Origin: Lewinellaceae bacterium
Lineage (GTDB): Bacteria > Bacteroidota > Bacteroidia > Chitinophagales > Saprospiraceae
Assembly: GCA_020636075.1 (NCBI GenBank)
Contig: JACJYO010000009.1
Location: 1 to 64,000 of the forward strand
Length of the DNA: 64,000 nt
Reading direction: 5' to 3'
This document shows positions 18,687 to 27,372 of the stretch, piece after piece (the stretch's first letter is position 1; each line of letters opens with the position of its first letter). The notes beneath the pieces were generated by a model that saw nothing but the letters and a program-made list of their open reading frames with translations, did not search any database and was not told where the DNA came from. The position numbers and the translations under genes were made by a program.

Positions 18687-19052
18687 ATGAGGCTTTTAAT
18701 TGTAGATGACGAAAGAGCAATACAACGCCTTTTTTTACAGCGTTTTCGAAAGGAATGCCGCGACAAGCTGCTCGAGCTGCATTTTGCCTTTTCGGCATCC
18801 GAAGCATTGACATTTCTCCAACAGGAAACAGCATCCGATCTGGCACTGATCCTTTCCGATATTAATATGCCAAACATGAGCGGCCTGGAATTGCTGGAAA
18901 TCGTGCGGAAAAAATACCCAAGGCTCCGGATTTTTATGCTGACCGCCTATGACAACGCCGATCTGCGGCAGCGGGTTTTGTCTATGGGCGCCGACGAATA
19001 CCTGACCAAACCGGTCGACTTTCAATTGCTTAGAGAAAAGTTGTTTGGTTAA
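18687..19052 (+). CDS. Stand-alone CheY-like receiver protein
   Basis: 121 residues, only a receiver domain. It has MRLLIVDDE at the N-terminus (acidic pocket), the phosphoacceptor Asp58 in ILSDINMP, and the conserved Lys108 in LTKPVD. No output domain follows. The sequence is clearly related to receiver 1 of the 13431 protein (LFLQRFRKE versus LVLQRLRKG, and DINMP in both), which suggests duplication. It is transcribed from its own class A operator directly after the membrane kinase gene. Plausible roles are a phosphate shuttle or sink between the propeller kinases and the hybrid regulator; this is inference from layout. Confidence 0.9.
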   Translation: MRLLIVDDERAIQRLFLQRFRKECRDKLLELHFAFSASEALTFLQQETASDLALILSDINMPNMSGLELLEIVRKKYPRLRIFMLTAYDNADLRQRVLSMGADEYLTKPVDFQLLREKLFG

Positions 19053-19070
19053 CTTGAGATGTGCTCTGCT

Positions 19071-19216
19071 CTTGCCAACCCCGCCCCCATCCCCTCCCCC
19101 CTAGGGAGGGGAGCCTGATCTCACGTTACTATTTGATTGCATAAACGGAATCGAGATTTTGTTTGAGGGCAAGCACCCCTCCCTAGGGGGGAGGGGATGG
19201 GGGTGGGGTTGACAAG
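19071..19216. repeat. G/C-skewed inverted repeat in intergenic region
   Basis: Arms of about 45 bp at 19071-19113 and about 19172-19216 (core CCTCCCCCCTAGGGAGGGG) are almost perfect inverted complements around about 60 bp. The element lies between convergent genes 18687 and 19477 and may stop transcription from both sides. Fragments of similar sequence (GGGGGTGGGGTTGACAAG) recur near 24460. Confidence 0.75.
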
Positions 19217-19325
19217 GGCGGAGCGAATTGTTCCATCAAAAACTACAATTCAAGTTTAATGTATCACCAAAAAATCATTCAACTTGTGGGTAATCGGGAG
19301 CCACGCCATTGGCGTGGGAGGGGAT

Positions 19326-19480
19326 GGGGGCATAGCCATCAACTTAAACAACCAGAGGAGGTGAACACTTTTCAAATTGAACTTTTGCCTTTTTGAGCCG
19401 CAATTATGGTTTGGAAAGTTTCTTTTAAGTCAAATTTGAAAAGGTTAATTTGAAAAGTTAAAAGTTGCACAGCCCCCTAT
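19326..19480. repeat. Dispersed intergenic inverted-repeat element, family 1, copy 2
   Basis: It is bounded by CATAGCCATCAACTTAAAC and ends in AGTTGCACAGCCCC next to the stop of the minus-strand kinase. The inner blocks CACTTTTCAAATTGAACTTT and TCAAATTTGAAAAGG match copies 1 and 3. With the G/C-skewed repeat it fills the 424-bp gap after 19052; no gene is seen there. Confidence 0.65.
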
Positions 19481-22400
19481 CCCAGCGGCAGGCTGATAAC
19501 AAATTCAGAAAACTCCCCGGGCTGGCTGTCTACCGAAATTTTGCCTTTGTGCTGTCGCGTAACGATGTCGTAGCTGATCGAAAGCCCCAACCCGGTATTG
19601 CCTTCGCCGGTAGGTTTGGTAGTAAAAAAGGGCTGGAAGATCCTTTCCCGAACGTCTTCCGGTATGCCGGGCCCATTATCGTGGATACGGATTACGACCG
19701 TTTCATTTTCCAAACGGGTACTTACCCGGATGACCGGGTGGTATTCCCCGCCGGCGCTCTTTTGCTTTTCATTGATAGCAAAGCAGGCATTGTTCAGAAT
19801 ATTGAGCAAGACTCTGCCCAGCTCCTGGGGGAAGACATTCAGGGCAGGGAGCGATTCGTCCAGTGCCTTTTCGAGATGCACCTGAAAGGATGGGTTTATA
19901 GCCCGGAAGCCGTGATACGCGAGGTTCAGGTTGTCTTCGACCAGTTGGTTGAGATTGACCGGGAGCCGTTGGCCCGGCGTACCCCGAGCATGGTCCATCA
20001 TGCTGCGGACGATACGATCGGCCTGGTTGCCGTAATTAACAATATCGATCGCATTCAACCGCAAATCTTCCAGAATAGCCTTGATATTTTTAAAAACGGC
20101 CTCATCGGGTTGGGTCCGGTAACGCTCCAGTTCCTCGTTCAGGTCCACCAGCAGTTCTTCGGAGCCTTCTGAAAAGTTGTTGACAAAATTGAGCGGGTTC
20201 TTGATCTCATGGGCAATGCCGGCCACCATCTGACCCAGCGAAGCCAGTTTTTCCTGCGCGATCAACTGATCGCGGGTACCCATAATCTCGCTCGTACGTG
20301 CAGCCAGTTCTTGCTCCAGTGCTTTGCGCAATAAGCGCTGCCGGTAAAACCAGTATGCCAGTGCGCCGGCAACCAGCAAGAAGCAGAGCAGATAAAACCA
20401 GGTTTCCTGGTAAAAAAAGCGGCCTACATGAACTGTCACCACAATCGGCGTTCCCGCCTTTACACCCCGGTAGTCAGTCCCGCTTATCAGAATTTTGTGT
20501 TCTCCGGGAAGAAGATCGGGTAGCAACAATTGGGGCCTGTTGCCCAGATATATCCACTCACTCGTCTGCTGCTGCCCGAGCCGTTCGATTTTATAGAAAA
20601 AAGTTTGATCTTCAGGACGTATAAGACTCGACATGGCGAAGGTCAGATTGAGGTAGCGATGCGTAGCCGGCAGCGAAATAACGCCCATCTCGTTGAAGTT
20701 GAAAAAGTGGGTTCGGTTGGCTCCCTGGCCGGGGTCGAAATAACTGACCGAGGACAGGTGGAGCTTAATCTCGCCAACCTGGGGAAGTTGTGCTTTCAAA
20801 GCCCTGGGTTCAATGATGTTGATACCTATGAGGGAGCCGAAGATCAACCGCCCTTTTGAATCCTTGAAAAAGGAGAAACGGTTGAATTCGTTGGTGGAAA
20901 GCCCGGCTTCCTCGAAAAACTGCGATTGTACTTCACCGGCCGGGCTAAGCAGATTCAATCCCTTGTATGTAGACAACCACCAGTCTCCGTCCGCATCCTC
21001 CAGGATACCAACTACCGTATTGTTGGAAAGACCTTTTTCTTTGTCAACGATCAGCACCGTACCAGACCGGGGGTCGAAAATATGTAACCCGCCCGCGTAG
21101 GTGCCCAGCCAAAGCCGGCCGGATCCATCTTCTGAAATACACATGATTCGCTCGTCGCGAAAACCTTCGCCACGGCCAAATTTTTTGCTTTTGCCCGATC
21201 GGAGCGATAACTGCCAAAGCCCCTGAAGACTGGCAATCCAAAGCGTACTGTCCTTGGAAAGGAACATCTGGTTAATATCGCCCGGGATGATCAAGGGCTT
21301 TCCGTTCTCCTGCCAAACCCGCCGCTCCTTTGTCAAAATATTATAGAAAAAGATCTGGCCATCACTGGCGAGTGCAATGTTTTTCGCATCCAGCAGGATG
21401 AATTTTTCGAAGTAAACACCAACGGGGAAGTTGGTCCGTACTTTGTTGCAGTCGAAGCGAACCAATGCATTTTTGGAGCCGTACCACCAAAAGCCATCGG
21501 TTGATTTGATCAGGTTTGTCAAAGCGACAAAGTGAAAAGGATCTTCCCCGTCTGTTTCAGGAAAAAACTCCTGCACATCTGGAGCTTCATGCGGACGCAC
21601 AAGGAACAAATAGCCCATATATTCTACCCGGACCAGGTATTCATCAGGCCGCCATTCGTTAATGGCACGCGTGGGTGAATGATTTGGGTAATGGGAGATG
21701 CAACCATAATATTGAATATCCCCGGCAACCAAACCGCCGGGAGAAAAGGCCAGGATCCGTCGCCTGAAATCAAGGCTCCATACATTGTTAAACCTTCTCT
21801 GATTATTACTGAACTTATTGCATGTTTGTTGCAAAATGGCACTGTAGTCAAAATACCGGCCGGCCGTATCCAGCAAAATGCCACGGAATTTGTCCCCTGC
21901 CTCCGGAAGTATGAATAGAAGGTTGCCTGCTGCGTCTTTTTGGGCTCTGTAATCACTAGACATAAAGGGTTGATGATCGAAAACAGTGCGCAGCACGGCT
22001 TTTCCGGTTGAGCTGTTGATTTCATACAGCCGTTTGGAATCCAGCATTAATACCCGGTCATGGGCATCTGCACAAAGAATGAATTGGCGAAACGGGGCCT
22101 CTGTGGGATATCTGGTTCCGGCAAAGAGATCGTCATAGGTAAATGCCTGGAGGTTCCGGTTTTGTAGGTTGAAGCATAGCAGTTTGAATTGCTGCCGAAC
22201 ATTATCCGGCATATAGTGAACGCTCGGTCTGGCATAGCACCACAATTCGTCGCCAGCCAACACCTGGTATAAAGGGAAATACGGTAAATCTTGATTCGAA
22301 TCAATAGCAATATCATTGATGGGATAATCGAAGAGCAGCTCGGTTTTTTCATTCCTGAACCGGTACGCCTGCATACTTCCGGGGGTTTGAACTCCGAGGA

Positions 22401-22872
22401 TCAATCCGTGATTCACTGAATAGGTCATCCAGATGATTCTCGTTCTCATCACGGTGTCTGCCAATTGGTAAATCCGCGTTTGATGCGTTTCCGGGTTAAA
22501 CAGGAAAAAATGAATGTCGTCCCGGAAGAAACCATACAACTCGCCCGTTTTTGTTATGCCCGCCAATGATGCCTGTTTGTTTTCAGCGCCTGGCGGCAGG
22601 GTGTCCAAGTCGGTCAGCTCCGCATGCCGGCCGTCAAACTGGAAAAAGTTAATGGTCCGGTGTTCTGCCTGTACGAAACAGGCGTTGAACCAAAAACGCC
22701 CTTGCTGGTCCATCAGGCCGTCGAAAACGCAGCTGATGGGCATACCGTCTTCCAGGTTGTAGGCAGTGAGGTTGGAGGGATAGAGTTTGGGCAGGCTGTC
22801 AAGCCCCTGCCCGTGGGCAAGGTCTGCCAACAAGCACAACACGAAGCAACCGATGAAGCCGTATCCACGCAT
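19477..22872 (-). CDS. Membrane propeller sensor histidine kinase (receiver-less), divergent from gene 23037
   Basis: 1131 residues from the start at 22872. The signal sequence is MRGYGFIGCFVLCLLADLAHG. A long periplasmic propeller follows (blades such as DGSGRLWLGTYAGGLHIFDP and DADGDWWLSTYKGLNLL), with a Y_Y_Y-like domain before one membrane segment near residues 805-825 (LLCFLLVAGALAYWF). A coiled coil leads into an H-box IAHEIKNPLNFVNNF (His888) and a HATPase with NILNNACFAI, DNGPGIPEDV and GLGLSISYDI. No receiver or DNA-binding domain is present. It is transcribed away from the BspA-like gene, sharing a 164-bp intergenic region whose class A site points the other way. It is the second kinase that could feed the soluble hybrid regulator. 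Confidence 0.92.
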   Translation of the reverse strand: MRGYGFIGCFVLCLLADLAHGQGLDSLPKLYPSNLTAYNLEDGMPISCVFDGLMDQQGRFWFNACFVQAEHRTINFFQFDGRHAELTDLDTLPPGAENKQASLAGITKTGELYGFFRDDIHFFLFNPETHQTRIYQLADTVMRTRIIWMTYSVNHGLILGVQTPGSMQAYRFRNEKTELLFDYPINDIAIDSNQDLPYFPLYQVLAGDELWCYARPSVHYMPDNVRQQFKLLCFNLQNRNLQAFTYDDLFAGTRYPTEAPFRQFILCADAHDRVLMLDSKRLYEINSSTGKAVLRTVFDHQPFMSSDYRAQKDAAGNLLFILPEAGDKFRGILLDTAGRYFDYSAILQQTCNKFSNNQRRFNNVWSLDFRRRILAFSPGGLVAGDIQYYGCISHYPNHSPTRAINEWRPDEYLVRVEYMGYLFLVRPHEAPDVQEFFPETDGEDPFHFVALTNLIKSTDGFWWYGSKNALVRFDCNKVRTNFPVGVYFEKFILLDAKNIALASDGQIFFYNILTKERRVWQENGKPLIIPGDINQMFLSKDSTLWIASLQGLWQLSLRSGKSKKFGRGEGFRDERIMCISEDGSGRLWLGTYAGGLHIFDPRSGTVLIVDKEKGLSNNTVVGILEDADGDWWLSTYKGLNLLSPAGEVQSQFFEEAGLSTNEFNRFSFFKDSKGRLIFGSLIGINIIEPRALKAQLPQVGEIKLHLSSVSYFDPGQGANRTHFFNFNEMGVISLPATHRYLNLTFAMSSLIRPEDQTFFYKIERLGQQQTSEWIYLGNRPQLLLPDLLPGEHKILISGTDYRGVKAGTPIVVTVHVGRFFYQETWFYLLCFLLVAGALAYWFYRQRLLRKALEQELAARTSEIMGTRDQLIAQEKLASLGQMVAGIAHEIKNPLNFVNNFSEGSEELLVDLNEELERYRTQPDEAVFKNIKAILEDLRLNAIDIVNYGNQADRIVRSMMDHARGTPGQRLPVNLNQLVEDNLNLAYHGFRAINPSFQVHLEKALDESLPALNVFPQELGRVLLNILNNACFAINEKQKSAGGEYHPVIRVSTRLENETVVIRIHDNGPGIPEDVRERIFQPFFTTKPTGEGNTGLGLSISYDIVTRQHKGKISVDSQPGEFSEFVISLPLG

Positions 22873-22926
22873 AAATTAAGGTAAATGTCGGTTGTTTTGG
22901 CGGAATTCGGAGGAACCCGGCAGGTT

Positions 22927-22991
22927 GGAACAATAGTCCACTTTTTTGGAACGATAGCAGAAGCCCGGGGTGCGCTTTCCGCGGAATTTTG
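22927..22991 (+). promoter_or_regulatory. Class A direct-repeat operator and -7 element, copy 4
   Basis: GGAACAATAG (22927-22936) and GGAACGATAG (22948-22957) are 21 bp apart. TTTG is at 22988-22991, exactly 40 bp after the second half-site start. It faces gene 23037 within the divergent intergenic region. Confidence 0.8.
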
Positions 22992-23036
22992 CCCGGTATT
23001 CATTTTAAATAAAAACTATTACACAGCTGCCGGAAC

Positions 23037-24248
23037 ATGAACAAAATAATTTTTACTCCGCTCCTCGTGCTCTTTGGGTTTAACCTGCTCTTCGCACAGC
23101 CATCCACCGATTTTGTCACCACCTGGAAAACCGACAACCCCGGCGTGTCCGGGCCTACCCAGATCACGATCCCCACCTTCTCCGGGGCAACTTACGATTA
23201 CGACGTCGACTGGGACAACGACGGTGTTTTCGACAGCCTGGGTGTAAGTGGCAACATTACCCACGATTATAGCACGGCCGACACGGTCATGATCCGCATT
23301 CGTGGGATCTTTCCCCGGATATTTTTCAGCTTCGGAGGCGACCGGGAGAAGATCCTTTCCGTAGATCAATGGGGCGCTATCGCGTGGACCTCAATGGAAG
23401 GGGCCTTTGCCGGTTGTGTCAACCTGAACAGCGGTGCATCGGATGCTCCTGACCTGTCCGGAGTAGCCAGCATGGAATCCATGTTCTTTGGTTGCCATAC
23501 GTTCAACGCCGATATCAGCGGATGGGATGTGAGCCATGTGCATTTCTTTAATACCATGTTCCGCGAAGCCTTTGCCTTTAACCAGAATATCGGAGGCTGG
23601 GATGTTGGCAACGCTTACATGTTTGGCGGTATGTTCGCCCTGGCCTTTGCCTTTAATCAGGATATCGGAGACTGGAACGTCGGCAAAGCAGGTGATATGG
23701 GTAATTTGTTCCAGCAAGCAACGGCCTTCGATCAGAACCTGGGCAGGTGGGATATCAGTTCCTTGTCATTTGCCGGCAACATGTTCATAGGATCGGGCTT
23801 GACTACAGCCAACTATGACAGCCTCCTGATCGGTTGGAGTACGCTGGACTCCGGCGAAGTGCGGATTTCCAAAGACGTTTACTTTACCAGCACCAACCTT
23901 CGGTACTGCGCCGGCGAGGCCGCCCGGCAGGATCTCATCGACAATTTTGGCTGGACGATCACTGACGGCGGGCTGGAATGTGTGGTCGGGACCGACAATC
24001 TTACCCGCCCGGATGCGCTCAATGTTTTCCCCAACCCTACAACAGGTCTGGTAACAGTACAAGCCGGCGAATACGGGAATGACGGCCTGGTCCGTCTATT
24101 CGACCAGAATGGCCGGTTTATCCTTTCCCGCAATTTTAGTCAACAGGAGTTGTTGCAACTGGATCTGTCGATGCTTCCGGCAGGGGTATACACCTTGCAG
24201 GTCATTGGGAAATTGGGCAACGCGCAGGCGCGTGTGGTGAAACAGTAA
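23037..24248 (+). CDS. BspA-like (DUF285) surface protein with type IX sorting domain
   Basis: 403 residues. A signal peptide runs to about residue 21 (LLFAQ). Residues about 110-245 hold DUF285/BspA-type repeats of the form 'MF..A.AFNQ.I..WDV' (AFNQNIGGWDVGNAYMFGGM, AFNQDIGDWNVGKAGDMGN). The next 60 residues (YDSLLIGWSTLD ... LRYCAGEAARQDLIDNFGW) match what usually follows such repeats in Bacteroidota. The C-terminus (LNVFPNPTTGLVTVQ ... LPAGVYTLQVIG) is a type A type IX sorting domain. Such proteins are surface-attached and thought to mediate binding. It is the only type IX-sorted member of the class A operator group in this window. Confidence 0.88.
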   Translation: MNKIIFTPLLVLFGFNLLFAQPSTDFVTTWKTDNPGVSGPTQITIPTFSGATYDYDVDWDNDGVFDSLGVSGNITHDYSTADTVMIRIRGIFPRIFFSFGGDREKILSVDQWGAIAWTSMEGAFAGCVNLNSGASDAPDLSGVASMESMFFGCHTFNADISGWDVSHVHFFNTMFREAFAFNQNIGGWDVGNAYMFGGMFALAFAFNQDIGDWNVGKAGDMGNLFQQATAFDQNLGRWDISSLSFAGNMFIGSGLTTANYDSLLIGWSTLDSGEVRISKDVYFTSTNLRYCAGEAARQDLIDNFGWTITDGGLECVVGTDNLTRPDALNVFPNPTTGLVTVQAGEYGNDGLVRLFDQNGRFILSRNFSQQELLQLDLSMLPAGVYTLQVIGKLGNAQARVVKQ

Positions 24249-24261
24249 TCTCCCTATTGCA

Positions 24262-24454
24262 CCCCCCATAGCCATCAACTTAAGGGTTAAGAGGGGGTGA
24301 ACACTTTTCAAATTGAACTTTTCAAATTAGACTTTTGACTTTTTGAGCAGCAAATCGGGCTTGGGAAGATCCTTTAAAGTCAAATTTGAAAAGGTTAATT
24401 TGAAATTTGAAAAGTTGTACACCATCTCTGGTTGCTTAAGTTGATGGCAATGGT
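24262..24454. repeat. Dispersed intergenic inverted-repeat element, family 1, copy 3
   Basis: This is the most complete copy. It opens with CATAGCCATCAACTTAAG and closes with CTTAAGTTGATGGCAATGG, near-perfect inverted ends, with AT-rich inner inverted blocks (TTTTCAAATT / AATTTGAAAAG). It fills most of the 317-bp gap between 24249 and 24565, followed by a G-rich stretch. No class A operator is found before gene 24566. Confidence 0.75.
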
Positions 24455-24565
24455 GGCCGGGGGTGGGGTTGACAAGCGCAATCTGCCATAACCCACGTGC
24501 CATTTCATCTCCTGAATTGCATAAATCTTATCCATCTTCTCTAAGTAGATTTAAATAAAACAGTC

Positions 24566-25366
24566 ATGAAAAACACCACAATTCAATGGAACCTTTTGGC
24601 AAGCCTGATTTGCATGAGCAGTATGCAGCTTGCCGCTCAAAAAAATGAAGTGCACATCCGGAACTGTACCGAGAAAATAATTTCCGTGAAGAGCTACAAT
24701 GCCTGGGACAAGAGCCTGAGCCTGCCGTACCAGTTCGGTAATTCAGCCGAGTTGCTGCCTCAGATCAATGGCATCACCGCCAAAAATCCCGGGCAAGGCG
24801 AGACCTGCACACTGGAGTGCGCCAGCAAGTATTTATTTAAGAATTACAATTCCTGCAAGATAAAATTCAGTGGCGCTACCGGCTACAATATTCCGGAAGT
24901 AGTCAAAACGCTTGAAACCGGCAATTGGGTCTATTTCAGCTCCACCGACATTGAAAAAGGAGACGTGTGTTACAAGATCGGCTCCGAGGATTATGAGCAA
25001 TTCGTCACGAGGGATATTCGAACCGGGGAGCAATTACATGCCAATACCGGCGCCGTAAAACTGTTGAGCGTAAATGGCTACGAATTGTGGTTTCAAACTA
25101 CCGGAAACCTGGAGATGAAATACATAGACTATGTTAAAGGCGCCAGCGTCGTCTGGTCGTCCAATACCGCCGGGCACCCGAATGCCATGCTGGCTTTCCA
25201 GGGCGACGGCAACCTGGTCATCTACGACGCGGGTAATCCCATCTGGGCTACCCAGACTGCCGACAACCAAAAAAGCGGCAAAGGCGGCGTTAAGCTGTTG
25301 CTGAACGGGGCAGGTAATGTGAAGGTCCTGAATGTGGACAGCCAGCTGATCTGGCAGGGGCACTGA
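24566..25366 (+). CDS. Secreted protein with C-terminal bulb-type (B-type) lectin domain
   Basis: 266 residues. A signal peptide runs to about residue 25 (MQLAAQ). Residues 27-130 form an unrecognised cysteine-containing beta-rich domain (VHIRNCTEKIISVKSYNAW, with GETCTLEC further on). Residues about 140-266 are a B-type lectin domain with one intact mannose-binding-type motif QxDxNxVxY (QGDGNLVIY, near residues 212-220); the earlier site is degenerate (WFQTTGNLEMKY). It ends in LIWQGH, the same terminus as the downstream family. Unlike those genes it has no glycine-rich domain and no class A operator. It is probably the simplest or ancestral type of the cluster, or a partner; this is inference. 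Confidence 0.8.
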   Translation: MKNTTIQWNLLASLICMSSMQLAAQKNEVHIRNCTEKIISVKSYNAWDKSLSLPYQFGNSAELLPQINGITAKNPGQGETCTLECASKYLFKNYNSCKIKFSGATGYNIPEVVKTLETGNWVYFSSTDIEKGDVCYKIGSEDYEQFVTRDIRTGEQLHANTGAVKLLSVNGYELWFQTTGNLEMKYIDYVKGASVVWSSNTAGHPNAMLAFQGDGNLVIYDAGNPIWATQTADNQKSGKGGVKLLLNGAGNVKVLNVDSQLIWQGH

Positions 25367-25419
25367 GGCTGTTTTTTATAGACAGGATTTATAGGATAAA
25401 CAGGATTGTTATTTATACA

Positions 25420-25457
25420 CAGGATCAAGCGGGCTGGCTCGCTTGATCCTGTTTTTA
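25420..25457 (+). terminator. Hairpin terminator after gene 24566
   Basis: Arms CAGGATCAAGCG and CGCTTGATCCTG form a perfect 12-bp stem followed by TTTTT. Closely similar hairpins follow genes 27373 and 29087. Confidence 0.85.
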
Positions 25458-25538
25458 TGCTATACAAAACGAATCGCGACAATCTTTTTTACGGCGCTTT
25501 AAAAAGAAAGTGGTTCATCCCGACTATAAAAAATAAGT

Positions 25539-25603
25539 GGAACAATACTCCACCTTTTTGAAACAAGAGTAGCCTTCTGGTCAATCTGTTGCTAAGAACT
25601 TTG
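25539..25603 (+). promoter_or_regulatory. Class A direct-repeat operator and -7 element, copy 5
   Basis: GGAACAATAC (25539-25548) and GAAACAAGAG (25560-25569) are 21 bp apart. TTTG is at 25600-25603, 40 bp after the second half-site start and 35 bp before the ATG of gene 25635. Confidence 0.8.
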
Positions 25604-25634
25604 TACCATAAAACATCTAAAAATTTAAATCATC

Positions 25635-27086
25635 ATGAAGAATGAATTGAAGTTCAAAACGTGGGAGTTTTCACATATCAGCCAATGGATACTCCTTTTT
25701 GGCCTACTGATACCAGGCATTACGGTAAATGCGCAAAACGGGAACTTGTTACAGGATGGCGCAATGCACAAGATCTCCTCCCAAGGGGACAATTATCTCG
25801 ACCTCACCGTACCTCAACCCGGTTCTTCCCCATATCTTAGTTTGAACCTCCGGGGCGCGGATGGAGGGAAAGGCTCCATTCATGATATCTTCGGGAAGAT
25901 CACACGTGTCGGCAGAGGTGGACAAGGCGCTGCCGTTTCGGCTGTATTCAAAATTGGCAATGGGAATAATGAACTCCTGCCTGGATCCAAAATTCGGATT
26001 ATTGTTGGTAACAAAGGCGGAGATGAAATTAACCAGGATAATCTCACATACCTTTCGCGGAAGGGCGGCGGCGGCGGCGGCACCGGCGTATTGTACCTGC
26101 CTGTCGGAAGTGATACGACCAACCCAAACAACTGGAAAATACTGATAGTCGCCGGCGGCGGCGGCGGCGGATGGGCTGCTCCGCTAACAGCATCCTATGA
26201 TGGCCGGCCCGGACACGTTACCAAAAATGCTTTCGGAGATACCGATGGCGGCAGTCTTATTCCCGGCAGGTCTGGCTATGGTGGTGCAGACATGAGTGGC
26301 GGCGGTGGCACCAACCATGACTTTAGCCATCTTATTATTGATGGTGTGCAAGCATTGAATGGTGACGCAAGCTGTGACGTGTATACCAGGAATCTGCCAT
26401 ATTCCGGCAAAGGATTGTTCACTATTGTCTCCGGAAAAATTTTGCCCACGGGTGGCAAAGGGGGGAGCGCCAATACTTTACCCGGTTCTGTAAACACTGG
26501 TGGTGGGGGATTTGGTTGCGGTGGCGGCGGCGGACGAAATCAATGGTCTGCTGGTGGTGGCGGAGGTTATTCCGGTGGAATGGCCGGAATGAATGGTACT
26601 GATACTTACAACCGTGGCGGCGGCGGCGGCAGCTTCATTCTTTCAACCTACGCTCTCGCAGGATCAAGCATTATGACCCAAAATGACGTAACCGACAATG
26701 CTTCGGACGGATATGTTGATTATCAATGCTTCGCAACCAATCCCGTTGTCACCCGCGACCTCTTCTTCGAAGCCCACAAAGGCACGGAAGTCCAGGTGCT
26801 GAAAACGGGCAACTGGACCCTGTTGTGGCAGTACGACGGCAACCTCGTGCTCTATGGTGAAGGTGGCAAGGTTGGCTGGGCTTCCAACACCCAAAACAAA
26901 GGCACCGACCTCTACTTTCAGGGCGACGGCAACCTGGTCATCTACCAGAGCGGCAACCCCGTTTGGGCCTCCAATACCGCAAATAACCAGAAAGCAGGTA
27001 AAGGCGGCCGTAAACTGGTACTGACACCAGAAGGCAGTTTGTATATCGTCGACCAGGATGCGAAGGTGATCTGGCAGGGGCATTGA
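25635..27086 (+). CDS. Secreted glycine-rich (ALK/LTK GRD-like) plus bulb-type lectin protein
   Basis: 483 residues. A signal peptide runs to about residue 34 (GITVNAQ). Residues about 42-362 form a glycine-rich domain with the layout of the ALK/LTK glycine-rich domain (Pfam Gly_rich/ALK_LTK_GRD): a LNLRGADGGKG strand, FKIG then a 'GxxxRIIVGNKGG' strand, GGGGGGTGVLYLP, ILIVAGGGGGGW, then GFGCGGGGGR, GGGGGYSGG and GGGGGSFI. Residues about 368-483 are a B-type lectin with two QxDxNxVxY motifs (QYDGNLVLY and QGDGNLVIY) and the common end VIWQGH. There is no type IX sorting domain. It is first of the eight class A-controlled lectin genes. Domain homology is by eye; surface or matrix location is inference. 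Confidence 0.85.
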   Translation: MKNELKFKTWEFSHISQWILLFGLLIPGITVNAQNGNLLQDGAMHKISSQGDNYLDLTVPQPGSSPYLSLNLRGADGGKGSIHDIFGKITRVGRGGQGAAVSAVFKIGNGNNELLPGSKIRIIVGNKGGDEINQDNLTYLSRKGGGGGGTGVLYLPVGSDTTNPNNWKILIVAGGGGGGWAAPLTASYDGRPGHVTKNAFGDTDGGSLIPGRSGYGGADMSGGGGTNHDFSHLIIDGVQALNGDASCDVYTRNLPYSGKGLFTIVSGKILPTGGKGGSANTLPGSVNTGGGGFGCGGGGGRNQWSAGGGGGYSGGMAGMNGTDTYNRGGGGGSFILSTYALAGSSIMTQNDVTDNASDGYVDYQCFATNPVVTRDLFFEAHKGTEVQVLKTGNWTLLWQYDGNLVLYGEGGKVGWASNTQNKGTDLYFQGDGNLVIYQSGNPVWASNTANNQKAGKGGRKLVLTPEGSLYIVDQDAKVIWQGH

Positions 27087-27087
27087 A

Positions 27088-27170
27088 CCTTCGACATTCG
27101 ACATTGGAAATTCGATATTCCTTCGCGAAAATCGAATATCCAATGTCGAATAACGAATTCCGAAGGAATG
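27088..27170. repeat. Intergenic inverted repeat, family 2, copy 1
   Basis: ATTCGACATTGG (27096-27107) is inverted at 27140-27151, with TTCGATATTC / GAATATC blocks inside. A second copy lies at 32341-32434 after gene 30836. Both sit directly behind a lectin stop codon and before a hairpin terminator. Confidence 0.7.
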
Positions 27171-27200
27171 CCAAGCTCGTGGTTTTGCGTCTTCCCAATA

Positions 27201-27245
27201 CAGCAAGCGTCCTCCCTCCCGGGGCAGGGCGCTTGCTGTTTTATA
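27201..27245 (+). terminator. Hairpin terminator after gene 25635
   Basis: Stem CAGCAAGCG / CGCTTGCTG with additional C-rich/G-rich pairing in the loop, followed by TTTTATA. A related hairpin is at 32468-32506. Confidence 0.75.
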
Positions 27246-27275
27246 AGACCGATGCCTGAGAACCAGCGCTTTACC

Positions 27276-27340
27276 TGAACAATGCTCCACCTTTTTGGAA
27301 CAATAGTCGACGCGGCGGAACGTGTAAACGCGAACCTTTG
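27276..27340 (+). promoter_or_regulatory. Class A direct-repeat operator and -7 element, copy 6
   Basis: TGAACAATGC (27276-27285) and GGAACAATAG (27297-27306) are 21 bp apart. TTTG is at 27337-27340, 40 bp from the second half-site start. Confidence 0.8.
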
Positions 27341-27372
27341 CCTTATAAATACAAACTAAATAGCGATCATCT

